A DNA stretch of 5,684 nt from Oscillospiraceae bacterium (GTDB lineage Bacteria > Bacillota > Clostridia > Oscillospirales > Ruminococcaceae), in the NCBI GenBank assembly GCA_900752435.1, contig CAADVD010000039.1:1-5684 (forward strand), given 5' to 3'. Below the pieces are notes generated by a model that saw only the letters and a program-made list of their open reading frames with translations, was not told where the DNA came from and did no database searches. A program made the position numbers and the translations under genes. This document shows positions 1-5,684 of the stretch, piece after piece. Positions within the stretch are counted from its first letter, which is position 1; each line of letters opens with the position of its first letter.

Positions 1-422
1 ACGCCATAGTCCTTTAACGAACCATTGCCCTCTCCGCGAATGCCGATGACTTCTTCCATAGTATCATAGGGCGCACCGGTTAAGGCTACCATTTTGTCTC
101 CCATGCGCAATACGCCGAACAGCGCCACACTCAATGCGTGTGTACCCGATACAAAGTTGTGCCGTACCAATGCATCCTCTGCGCCAACGATTTTGGCAAA
201 CACTTCGTCGAGAACTTCCCGTCCGCGGTCGCCGTAGCCGTAGCCTGTACTGCCGCGAAAATGCGTTTCACTGACACCGCATTCCATAAAAGCAGACAGC
301 ACTTTGGCTTCGTTGTATTCTTGTATGGTTTCAATTCGTTCAAATACCGGTTTGCAATCTGCTTCTGCTTGTTTTGCAAAAGCGCGCAGATCGGCATTTA
401 AGTCTATTCCATGTTCCAACAT
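1..422 (-). CDS. Methionine gamma-lyase-like PLP protein (aluminium-resistance family), N-terminal 140 codons
   Basis: This is the N-terminal third of a fold-type I PLP enzyme; the rest lies beyond the left edge. Seen: residues 55-72 contain HFRGSTGYGYGDRGR, followed by GAEDALVRHNFVSGTHA (80-96), LFGVLRMGD (101-109) and YDTMEEVIGIRG (119-130). This is the characteristic opening of the family called cystathionine beta-lyase or methionine gamma-lyase-like (Pfam Met_gamma_lyase, COG4100), normally a little over 400 residues. The catalytic PLP lysine is in the missing part, so activity cannot be judged. The family name is by homology: members are annotated as C-S lyases of sulfur amino acids or as aluminium-resistance proteins, and the true substrate is often unknown. 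The ATG at 420-422 is chosen because the ATG eight bases upstream is out of frame and soon stops; AGGG lies about nine bases upstream. It is last in the murD-led block, 59 bases after the membrane-protein gene, and no hairpin terminator lies between them. Confidence 0.88.
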   Translation of the reverse strand, partial: MLEHGIDLNADLRAFAKQAEADCKPVFERIETIQEYNEAKVLSAFMECGVSETHFRGSTGYGYGDRGREVLDEVFAKIVGAEDALVRHNFVSGTHALSVALFGVLRMGDKMVALTGAPYDTMEEVIGIRGEGNGSLKDYG

Positions 423-481
423 TTTTTCATCCCTATTTTTCTGCTTATCTTAATTTTATTCGACATTTTTCAATTGAGCGT

Positions 482-958
482 TTAGGAAAAAAGGCTCGCA
501 ATTCCAGCCACAGCTTGAGTTCCTAACATCATAATAATACCGGCCAGCAATACGCCGCCCATTACGGCCGCGATGCTCTTTTTAAAGTCCAAATCCAGAA
601 CGCTGGCCGCCAAAGTGCCTGTCCATGCGCCTGTTCCAGGAATCGGAATCCCTACAAATAAAAACAACGCCACATACACGCTCTGTCCAGCTTTGGCCTG
701 CAATTTTTGACCGCCCTTTTCACCTTTTTGCAAACACCACGTAAAAAACTTGCCGATGTAACGCTTGTCCGCTCCCCAAACCAGTACGCGGCGGGCAAAT
801 AAATAGATGATTGGTACTGGCAGCATATTGCCAATGATGGCAATGATGTAAGCAACAAGCGGATTCAGTCCGAATCCCTCCGCTATCGGAATGGCACCAC
901 GCAATTCAATCAACGGAACCATGGAAACCAAAAAAATTACAACATATTTTAAAAACAT
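482..958 (-). CDS. Small multi-drug export family (Sm_multidrug_ex / COG2426) integral membrane protein
   Basis: This is a 158-residue integral membrane protein. Seen: hydrophobic segments at about residues 3-17, 33-57, 94-118 and 126-154, and a short basic cytosolic-type stretch at 65-90 (KGEKGGQKLQAK). The conserved motifs are PLIELRGAIPIAEG (15-28), GNMLPVPIIYLFARR (43-57) and FVGIPIPGTGAWTGTLAA (101-118). These match the Pfam Sm_multidrug_ex family, and the length is typical. The family name rests on early export annotations, and I know of no firmly established substrate, so transport is an inference. The proposed start is the ATG at 956-958: AGAGGG lies five bases upstream, and the N-terminus then goes straight into the first membrane segment. 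The frame is open upstream to a TTG at 1012, with ATGs at 1003 and 1000, but their upstream sequence fits a ribosome site poorly. The gene is co-directional with the M42 genes, 59 bases downstream of the second one. Confidence 0.85.
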   Translation of the reverse strand: MFLKYVVIFLVSMVPLIELRGAIPIAEGFGLNPLVAYIIAIIGNMLPVPIIYLFARRVLVWGADKRYIGKFFTWCLQKGEKGGQKLQAKAGQSVYVALFLFVGIPIPGTGAWTGTLAASVLDLDFKKSIAAVMGGVLLAGIIMMLGTQAVAGIASLFS

Positions 959-1017
959 TTGAACCCTCTTTCCAGGCCATGAATAGTAGAGTAACGGCAT
1001 CATGACCTTCAAAAATA

Positions 1018-2028
1018 TTACAGTATCTCTAACATTTGTTCAGTCAATTGGTAAGCAGACTCCACATCCTCCGGACAAAGAACCGGATTTGCCGAATGTA
1101 AATAGCGGCATGGAATGCCAATGGACAGCATTTTGACCCCGCCACGGCTGACTTGCATCAAGGCCGCGCCGTCAATCCCGTCCACAGCCGATTTGATTTG
1201 ATATGGAATATCGTGCTCCTGCGCGCAGGTCATAGCAGACTGTATCAGTTCACGGTCGTAAATAGCGCCTTTGTCCATAAAAGTTAAGACTGCGCCTTTA
1301 CCTAAAGCGCAAAGCTGTTTGGATTCGGGGACACCGCTGATATCGGCCGCTTCACTGCCATTTAAGGTAATGGCAACGTCGGGATGAACGGTATAAGCCG
1401 CCGTCTGTGCACCGCGCATACCGATTTTTTCCTGTACGGTAAAGGCAAAATACGTATCGTAGGGCAATTCAGACTGAAGCAAACGCAGTAAAACCGCACA
1501 ACCAGCACGATCATCCAATGCTTTTCCCTTTAACAGACGGCTGCCCAGCAGTTTGCATGAGCCAATGAACGATACGGAATCACCTAGCTGTACCGCCTGC
1601 AAGGCCTCTTCCTTGGAGGACGCGCCGAAATCAATGAACATATCGTCCATTGACACCGCCGCATCGCGTTCTGCCGGAGATTGCTGGTGAATGGCTTTGG
1701 TGCCGATGACACCAGTTAAACCAGTACGGCAATGGCGCACTGCCCGTCCGAGTACCACCCGCTCGTCAATGGCTCCAACCGGCGTGAACTTAAACAGTCC
1801 GTCGGCTGTTACACCAGTCAACAAAAAACCGACCTCGTCCATATGCGTCGTCAGCAGAATGCGTTTGGGAGGTGTTTCCTTGCCTTTTTTAAAGCAAATC
1901 AGATTGCCGAGCGCATCCACCTGTACATTACAGTTGGAATCCAACCGGGAAAGAAGCCAGTCGCGTATCGGCATTTCTTCGCCGGAAATACCGGTTAAAG
2001 CAGATAATCTCTGTAAATTTTGAATCAT
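1018..2028 (-). CDS. M42-family peptidase paralogue with a degenerate metal site (possible pseudoenzyme)
   Basis: A full-length (336 aa) M42 glutamyl aminopeptidase/endoglucanase-M (FrvX, CelM, TET) family protein. Seen: GISGEE (13-18); THMDEVGF (61-68) with metal-ligand His62; the family block GVIGTKAIHQQSPAERD (106-122) and IDFGASSKEEA (132-142); LDDRAG (171-176) with the ligand Asp; QE at 199-200 with the presumed catalytic Glu200; RYLHS (308-312) with ligand His311. Odd points: the family's second Glu (normally QEE) is Lys201, and the ligand Asp after the PD-IA strand (normally LDV) is Asn223. The usual HSPxE is HSANP, and the GGTDA-like loop reads DGIDG. Loss of two of five metal ligands suggests it may not bind the two-metal centre and may be inactive, although the frame is intact and its relatives are soluble cytosolic oligomers. 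The start ATG overlaps the stop of the upstream paralogue (ATGA) and has a strong GGAGGTG site inside that gene, pointing to coupled translation. Confidence 0.92.
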   Translation of the reverse strand: MIQNLQRLSALTGISGEEMPIRDWLLSRLDSNCNVQVDALGNLICFKKGKETPPKRILLTTHMDEVGFLLTGVTADGLFKFTPVGAIDERVVLGRAVRHCRTGLTGVIGTKAIHQQSPAERDAAVSMDDMFIDFGASSKEEALQAVQLGDSVSFIGSCKLLGSRLLKGKALDDRAGCAVLLRLLQSELPYDTYFAFTVQEKIGMRGAQTAAYTVHPDVAITLNGSEAADISGVPESKQLCALGKGAVLTFMDKGAIYDRELIQSAMTCAQEHDIPYQIKSAVDGIDGAALMQVSRGGVKMLSIGIPCRYLHSANPVLCPEDVESAYQLTEQMLEIL

Positions 2029-3065
2029 GCCTGTACACCTCCGTCCAATTGCAGCAGATAGGCCGTCAGCAAATCGGATACACTTTCCATGTCAGCCAGA
2101 TCCACCACTTCAATGGGCGTGTGCATATATTTCTGCGGAATCGACAACAAGCCCGTCTGCATACCTCCGCGCTGAATGCCAAGTGCATCGGCGTTGGTAC
2201 CGGTCGTACCACCCATGACTTCGACTTGATGCGGAATTTGCTGTTCGCGTGCCAATCGGAGAAATGTATCGGAAATTTCTTTGGTCAAGCTGGGGGCAAT
2301 GCCAATCATGACACCTTTGCCCATTTTGCCGCACTTGAATTCATTGGCGTCCGGCGTGTGCGCAAAGCTGACATCCAGTGCAATGGCAATGTCAGGATGC
2401 AGGGTGTAACCGCCAATTTTTGCGCCGATTTCACCCGTTTCCTCTTGGGAAGAAAACAATACGGTTAGACCATAGGGCAGTCCATCGCCGCTTAATTTGC
2501 CGCGCGCATTTAGCTTGCTCAATGTGTCCAAGATACACGCGACACCACTGCGGTCATCCAAGGCCATGGAGGACACGCGGTCGCCCAACAGCATACAGAA
2601 TTCCGATTCCAGCAATACACGGTCGCCAACTTGGATGGAAGCACTAGCTTCTTTCTGTGACATGCCCACATCAATCAGCACCTCCTCCATTTGCGGTGCT
2701 TTTTTCTCTCCCAAAAGCGGAGATACCGCCACAACGCCGCTTACAGGTGTTCGAGATAACACCCGCACCTCTTGTCCCAGCAACAGACGCCGGTCAACAC
2801 CGCCGCAATTGGCAACTTTCAGAAATCCTCGGTCATCGATGTGTGTGACAATCAGGCCGATTTGGTCGATGTGTGCGTCAAGCAGAACGGTTTTTTGTCC
2901 CGGTTTCGGTAGTTGAATCACACCAATGACGTTATGAAAATCATCCATCAGCACTTCATCCGTATAGGCATGCAGCAGCTGCATGGCCACCTGTGCGGCG
3001 GTTTGTTCCTCACCGGATACGCCCTCCGCTTTGCAAAGTGCTTTTAATGTTTGCCGCAAATCCAT
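2025..3065 (-). CDS. M42-family metallo-aminopeptidase with complete metal-binding set
   Basis: A 346-residue cytosolic M42 aminopeptidase of normal family length. M42 enzymes are dinuclear (Zn/Co) and assemble as tetrahedral dodecamers that trim N-terminal residues from peptides. Seen: GVSGEE (15-20); DAHIDQIG (63-70) with ligand His65; ALDDRSG (168-174) with ligand Asp170; SQEETGEIGA (206-215) with catalytic Glu208 and ligand Glu209; HPDIAIALDVS (223-233) with ligand Asp231; GGTTGTNADAL (285-295); KYMHTPIE (312-319) with ligand His315. All expected active-site residues are present. Compared with its downstream neighbour it lacks the GVIG-KxxH block (here GVVAVSPLLGEKK), so the two are diverged paralogues, not a recent copy. 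Its ATG follows the murD stop codon directly with no spacer, and there is no strong ribosome site (only GAATGGACTGAAG upstream), so translational coupling to murD is likely. Peptide specificity cannot be read from sequence; recycling of cell-wall or general peptides is a guess from context. Confidence 0.93.
   Translation of the reverse strand: MDLRQTLKALCKAEGVSGEEQTAAQVAMQLLHAYTDEVLMDDFHNVIGVIQLPKPGQKTVLLDAHIDQIGLIVTHIDDRGFLKVANCGGVDRRLLLGQEVRVLSRTPVSGVVAVSPLLGEKKAPQMEEVLIDVGMSQKEASASIQVGDRVLLESEFCMLLGDRVSSMALDDRSGVACILDTLSKLNARGKLSGDGLPYGLTVLFSSQEETGEIGAKIGGYTLHPDIAIALDVSFAHTPDANEFKCGKMGKGVMIGIAPSLTKEISDTFLRLAREQQIPHQVEVMGGTTGTNADALGIQRGGMQTGLLSIPQKYMHTPIEVVDLADMESVSDLLTAYLLQLDGGVQA
2036..2042 (-). 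promoter_or_regulatory. Strong Shine-Dalgarno (GGAGGTG) for the degenerate M42 gene
   Basis: On the minus strand GGAGGTG stands seven bases before the ATG at 2026-2028, inside the last codons of the upstream M42 gene, whose TGA overlaps the start. It decides the start and contrasts with the weak site of the upstream M42 gene. Confidence 0.75.
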
Positions 3066-4472
3066 TTACTTCAGTCCATTCACAATATTTTTGAAATGAT
3101 GGCCGCGCTGTTCAAAATTTAAGTACAAATCAAAGCTGGCACTGGCTGGAGATAAGGTAACGACGTCGCCTTCTACCGCCAATTCTCTGGCTTTTGCCAC
3201 CGCTTCTTCCAGTGTATCAACGTGCACAATCTGCAATTCATCCGGATTGTAGCCAGCGTATTCCGTCACTGCTTTTTCAATTTTCGGTGCGGTTGCCCCC
3301 AACAAAATCAGGATTTTCACTTTTTCATTGACGCTCTGCGCCAATGGCTCATAAGGGATTTTTTTGTCATAACCACCAGCAATGACAATCAGTTTCTGAT
3401 TGAACGCGTTGAGGCCGGCGATGGTACGGGTCGGACTGGTGGCGATGCTGTCGTTGTAGTAGCGCACGCCATCCAATGTGCGAACCAGTTCAATGCGGTG
3501 CTCCACACCGCCGAAATTATGCGCAACGTCGCGAATGACCTCAGCAGAGACTTCCTCTCCAACAGCCGCAATGGCAGTCAGATAATTCTCTACATTGTGC
3601 ATCCCCGGCAGCTTGATTTCGCTCATGTGCATCAATTTTGTTTCTTGACCGGCGGTTACGCTGTAAAGCGTGCCATCTTCCGAAAGGTAGGTACCATTGT
3701 ACGGTTTCTCCTTACGGGAAAAATAAGCCACCTTTCCGCGCACGAGAGAGGTCATGCCTCTCGTAATGTCATTGTCTAAATTGAGAACGGTTTTGGAAAA
3801 AGCGTTCTGATGGCGGATGATATTCGTTTTGGATTCGATGTATTCGTCCATGGTTTTGTGTACGTCGAGATGATTCGGCGCAACATTGGTGACCACGGCA
3901 ACATTGGGCGACTGCCGCATGGAAATGAGCTGGAAGCTGGAAAGCTCCACTACTGCGACATCGTCTTCTTTGATTTCTTCCACCAGTGGAAGCAGTGCTT
4001 TGCCGATGTTGCCGCCCAGATAGACGGTTTTGCCTGAGGCTTTGAGCATTTCGCTGATGAGTGTAGTTGTGGTGGTTTTGCCGTCCGAACCGGTGACGGC
4101 GTAAATCTTGCATGGACAAAGGTCAAAGAAGGTTTCCATTTCAGAGGTGATGGCAATTCCCTGCTCTCTGGCTTTGGTCAAGGCTGGATTGTTGTAGTAC
4201 ATACCCGGCGTGCGGAAAATAACGTCCGCTTCGCAAAAATGCTCCTGATAGTCGTCACCGGCCACAAAAGTGATGCCCAGCGCTTTCAGTTGTGCGTAAT
4301 GCTCCGGATAAGCTTCGGCCAATTTTTCTTCCGTGCGTTTATCGCATACGGTGACATCCAAGCCTTTGCGTTTAAATTGTTGGATGGCTTCAAAATGGCT
4401 GACGCCCATACCAATGAAAAATATTTTCTTTCCCTGTAAGCCTGCAAAAAAAGCGGCGATGGAATTTTGCAT
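3066..4472 (-). CDS. murD: UDP-N-acetylmuramoyl-L-alanine:D-glutamate ligase (MurD)
   Basis: A cytosolic Mur ligase that adds D-glutamate to UDP-MurNAc-L-Ala using ATP (EC 6.3.2.9). The 468 residues are slightly longer than the usual ~450. Seen: N-terminal Rossmann-like UDP-binding domain with FFIGMGVSHFEAI (18-30); ATP P-loop TGSDGKTT (127-134); GGNIGKAL (153-160); ELSSFQL (176-182) with the Mg-binding Glu; NVAPNHLDVH (196-205); Lys215 in YIESKTNI at the place of the carbamylated lysine; HNVENYL (292-298); GGVEHRIELV (321-330); YYNDSIATSPTRT (338-350); GGYDKK (366-371); and SPASASFDLYLNFEQRGHHF (441-460). Isoleucine replaces the lysine of the proteobacterial/bacillar NDSKATN form, which I take as a lineage variant. 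The ATG at 4470-4472 has AGGAG nine bases upstream. It is first in a five-gene minus-strand block with its own promoter. No other division or cell-wall gene is next to it here, unlike the large dcw clusters of many bacteria. Confidence 0.97.
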   Translation of the reverse strand: MQNSIAAFFAGLQGKKIFFIGMGVSHFEAIQQFKRKGLDVTVCDKRTEEKLAEAYPEHYAQLKALGITFVAGDDYQEHFCEADVIFRTPGMYYNNPALTKAREQGIAITSEMETFFDLCPCKIYAVTGSDGKTTTTTLISEMLKASGKTVYLGGNIGKALLPLVEEIKEDDVAVVELSSFQLISMRQSPNVAVVTNVAPNHLDVHKTMDEYIESKTNIIRHQNAFSKTVLNLDNDITRGMTSLVRGKVAYFSRKEKPYNGTYLSEDGTLYSVTAGQETKLMHMSEIKLPGMHNVENYLTAIAAVGEEVSAEVIRDVAHNFGGVEHRIELVRTLDGVRYYNDSIATSPTRTIAGLNAFNQKLIVIAGGYDKKIPYEPLAQSVNEKVKILILLGATAPKIEKAVTEYAGYNPDELQIVHVDTLEEAVAKARELAVEGDVVTLSPASASFDLYLNFEQRGHHFKNIVNGLK

Positions 4473-4539
4473 GTTTCTTCTCTCCTATGTCAGTATGTTC
4501 AGTTGGGTATTTGGGAACGCCAAAATGCCCTAATAATTT

Positions 4540-4568
4540 ATTATACTAATTTCCATTTCATTTATCAA
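4540..4568 (-). promoter_or_regulatory. Sigma-A-type promoter of the murD operon
   Basis: Read on the minus strand: TTGATA (4563-4568) as -35, a 17-base spacer, and a perfect TATAAT (4540-4545) as -10. Transcription would begin near 4533, giving a leader of about 60 bases before the murD ATG. It is well placed to drive all five minus-strand genes, and no equally good promoter was seen inside the block. Confidence 0.75.
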
Positions 4569-4656
4569 TGTTTTGCGGGAAATATTTTTAAAGTTTTAAC
4601 ATGTGACTCAATTGAATATAAGCCTATAAACTATCACAACAACCGGATTAAAATCC

Positions 4657-4686
4657 TTGACAGTGCAAATATCTATATAGTAGAAT
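4657..4686 (+). promoter_or_regulatory. Sigma-A-type promoter of the orphan gene
   Basis: Perfect TTGACA (4657-4662), an 18-base spacer, and TAGAAT (4681-4686), one mismatch from consensus. The start site would be near 4693, leaving a leader of about 70 bases before the ATG at 4765. It is divergent from the murD promoter, with the two -35 boxes about 90 bases apart. Confidence 0.65.
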
Positions 4687-4692
4687 ATAGAT
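4671..4692. promoter_or_regulatory. 8-bp inverted repeat over the -10 element, candidate operator
   Basis: ATCTATAT (4671-4678), six bases (AGTAGA), then ATATAGAT (4685-4692). The arms are perfect reverse complements and flank the centre of the -10 box, a placement typical of repressor operators. The arms are AT-rich, so chance is not excluded, and no regulator gene is in the window. I do not recognise the repeat as the box of a named repressor family. Confidence 0.4.
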
Positions 4693-4738
4693 GAAAGCAA
4701 AAAATCCCCTGTTAATTTGAGGACATTATCGTTGTTAC

Positions 4739-4751
4739 GAGCATTCTGCTC
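4739..4751 (+). other. Small leader hairpin beside the ribosome binding site
   Basis: GAGCA-TTC-TGCTC forms a 5-bp stem with a 3-base loop. It ends just before the AGGA of the orphan gene, and CTCATGAG at the 3' side is itself palindromic and includes part of the ribosome site. It could tune access to the start, but the stem is short. Confidence 0.3.
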
Positions 4752-4764
4752 ATGAGGATACAAT

Positions 4765-5289
4765 ATGAACGCTATAGCAAAAATGAATGCAATCAAAATC
4801 GTAGTGGGTCAAGACCTATACATTTCCGCTGTTTATCCTCATATCATTGACACTACTTTTTATATTAGTGTCGATCATATAGCATTTCCAGATTTATTAT
4901 GGACGGATTTTTCCTATCCAGTCTTATCCGATTGGGCAAAAATAATTGCGAAAAATTATTACAAACGTATGCCCGTATTTGAACTCTTTTTTCTGGACGG
5001 TCCCTATCATATTACATGCAAAACAAGCCATCAAGACATAACTTTAGAAATGGTGGATGATTATCAAGATAAAATTATAACTACTGCAACATGTTCTTAC
5101 CAAGAATGGATGCGCGTATTATTAGCGGCTATAGAAGATTTACAGCAAGTGATTGCTTTTCAAAAGGTGGCTCGTGCAGTACGTCGGAATTTGGAAATTT
5201 CCGCAAAAATCTTAACGTTGATTTTATCTTTGGAGAAAGAGAAAAATGTTCCCTGCTATCACAATAAAATGAGCTATGATTGGAATTAA
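4765..5289 (+). CDS. Orphan hypothetical protein, AT-rich, 174 aa
   Basis: I do not recognise this protein with confidence. Seen: no signal peptide and no convincing membrane segment. The first ~110 residues alternate short hydrophobic strands with aromatic-rich motifs: FYISVDHIAFPDLLWTDF (32-49), YPVLSDWAKII (51-61) and FELFFLDGPYHITCK (72-86). Residues 112-155 look helical (EWMRVLLAAIEDLQQVIAF, then a basic stretch RAVRRN), ending in a polar tail. The WTDF...VL..W...F.L.F.DGPY pattern resembles small immunity-like proteins found as orphans beside polymorphic-toxin loci in gut bacteria, but no toxin is visible and this is a weak inference. The start at 4765 has GAGGA seven bases upstream; an in-frame ATG at 4783 lacks such a site. 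The first codons form an imperfect repeat (MNAIAK/MNAIKI). Sampled GC is about 32-38% against 48-58% in the murD block, suggesting foreign origin. It has its own promoter and terminator and converges on the Ger(x)C fragment. Confidence 0.7.
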   Translation: MNAIAKMNAIKIVVGQDLYISAVYPHIIDTTFYISVDHIAFPDLLWTDFSYPVLSDWAKIIAKNYYKRMPVFELFFLDGPYHITCKTSHQDITLEMVDDYQDKIITTATCSYQEWMRVLLAAIEDLQQVIAFQKVARAVRRNLEISAKILTLILSLEKEKNVPCYHNKMSYDWN

Positions 5290-5329
5290 GAGGATACTAT
5301 TGCCAAAATCATAAAATATGACTATGACT

Positions 5330-5363
5330 AACTGACGCCACCTAAAAGTGACGTCAGTTTTTT
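5330..5363 (+). terminator. Rho-independent terminator of the orphan gene
   Basis: AACTGACG-C-CAC (5330-5341) pairs with GTG-A-CGTCAGTT (5348-5359): eight base pairs, one mismatch, three base pairs, loop CTAAAA, and a run of six T at 5358-5363. It lies 40 bases after the orphan stop codon. The minus-strand side has no T run, so it probably does not terminate the convergent gene. Confidence 0.85.
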
Positions 5364-5387
5364 CACCATTTCAAGACAATTCAAGCA

Positions 5388-5684
5388 CTACAACTTCTCA
5401 TCCGTCTCCAATCCCATCCGGTCAATGGTCACCGTAATATCCGTTTTAATCTGCATTTTTGGCAAAGCCTCCGTAAAAGAACCCGTTACACGATTCCAAA
5501 CACTGCGGTCGCTCTTCAAAATAGAGTCCTTCAAATACAAAATATCGCTTTGGCTATTGTTCACCGCGGTCTGGAATGCACTCGTTGCCTCCTCTGCAAG
5601 AATGGTTTCACAACTGCGTTCCAAATTTTTAATGGCTTTTTTCGTCAAAAATTTCTTCTGAGGAAGAAAAAATTTATCCCAAGA
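5388..5684 (-). CDS. Ger(x)C-family spore germination lipoprotein, C-terminal fragment
   Basis: The frame is open from the right edge to the TAG at 5388-5390, giving the last 98 codons; the start lies outside the window. Ger(x)C proteins are the lipoprotein (C) subunits of nutrient germinant receptors in the inner membrane of spores, working with A (GerA/GerKA) and B (permease-like) subunits. Seen: a helix rich in Lys/Glu (TKKAIKNLERSCETILAEEA), then SQSDILYLKDSILKSDRSVW, which matches the family's 'sDi.g......p..W' region. It is followed by FTEALPKMQIKTDITVTIDR and MGLE, matching the closing 'F..l.v.v.v.v.i...G' strand of the GerAC C-terminal domain (PF05504). The signal peptide and lipobox cannot be seen. 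The assignment rests on this terminal pattern only; a TTG at 5648 is an internal codon, not the likely start. It converges with the orphan gene, 98 bases apart. Confidence 0.7.
   Translation of the reverse strand, partial: SWDKFFLPQKKFLTKKAIKNLERSCETILAEEATSAFQTAVNNSQSDILYLKDSILKSDRSVWNRVTGSFTEALPKMQIKTDITVTIDRMGLETDEKL

Noticed and set aside
423..481. Possible internal promoter (TTGAAA...TAAGAT) before the PLP-lyase gene
   Set aside because: The -10 match is only 4 of 6 with a 15-base spacer in AT-rich sequence; too weak to claim.
959..1012. N-terminal extension of the membrane protein from the TTG at 1012
   Set aside because: No ribosome site precedes it, the extra residues do not look like family sequence, and the ATG at 958 has AGAGGG correctly placed.
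2049..2916. Long plus-strand frames opposite the M42 genes
   Set aside because: They are antisense shadows of well-conserved minus-strand coding sequence, with no ribosome sites or recognisable motifs.
4467..4694. Plus-strand 75-codon frame between murD and the orphan gene
   Set aside because: It runs through the murD start, ribosome site and promoter on the opposite strand, and its residues look like translated intergenic DNA.
4608..4796. Minus-strand 62-residue hydrophobic reading frame across the intergenic region
   Set aside because: It overlaps the orphan gene's promoter, dyad and start, and its amino acids follow AT-rich base composition; the two divergent promoters explain the region better.
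5290..5334. AGAGGATACTATTG after the orphan gene resembles a ribosome site plus TTG start
   Set aside because: The frame stops after four codons, and the later ATG frame after five; no gene is supported, though it could be a relic.

Overview
The window looks like chromosomal DNA from an anaerobic, spore-forming Firmicute of class Clostridia. Three things suggest this. One gene fragment at the right edge fits the Ger(x)C spore-germinant-receptor family. MurD has the 'NDSIATSP' form that I associate with Clostridia. The PLP-lyase ('aluminium resistance') and Sm_multidrug_ex-type membrane proteins are common in Clostridia. The genus cannot be fixed from the sequence. Base composition is mixed: sample lines in the minus-strand genes run about 48-58% GC, while the plus-strand gene at 4765-5289 runs about 32-38%.

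Positions 1-4472 hold five minus-strand genes, read from right to left. They are murD (peptidoglycan precursor ligase), two tandem M42 metallo-aminopeptidase paralogues, a small Sm_multidrug_ex membrane protein, and the first 140 codons of a methionine-gamma-lyase-like PLP protein cut by the window edge. murD and the first M42 gene abut with no spacer. The two M42 genes overlap by 4 bases (ATGA). The remaining gaps are about 60 bases. A consensus-like promoter (TTGATA-17-TATAAT) sits just upstream of murD, so the block reads as one operon. The most interesting point here is that the second M42 paralogue lacks two metal ligands of the family, while its neighbour keeps the full set.

Positions 4473-5387 form an AT-rich interval with one plus-strand gene of unrecognised function (174 aa). 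It is a self-contained unit: its own promoter (TTGACA-18-TAGAAT), an 8-bp inverted repeat covering the -10 element that could be a repressor site, a small leader hairpin beside the ribosome binding site, and a rho-independent terminator. Its composition differs from both flanks, which suggests transfer.

Positions 5388-5684 carry the C-terminal 98 codons of a Ger(x)C-type lipoprotein on the minus strand, convergent with the orphan gene and open at the right edge. No RNA gene, insertion sequence or CRISPR array was seen.
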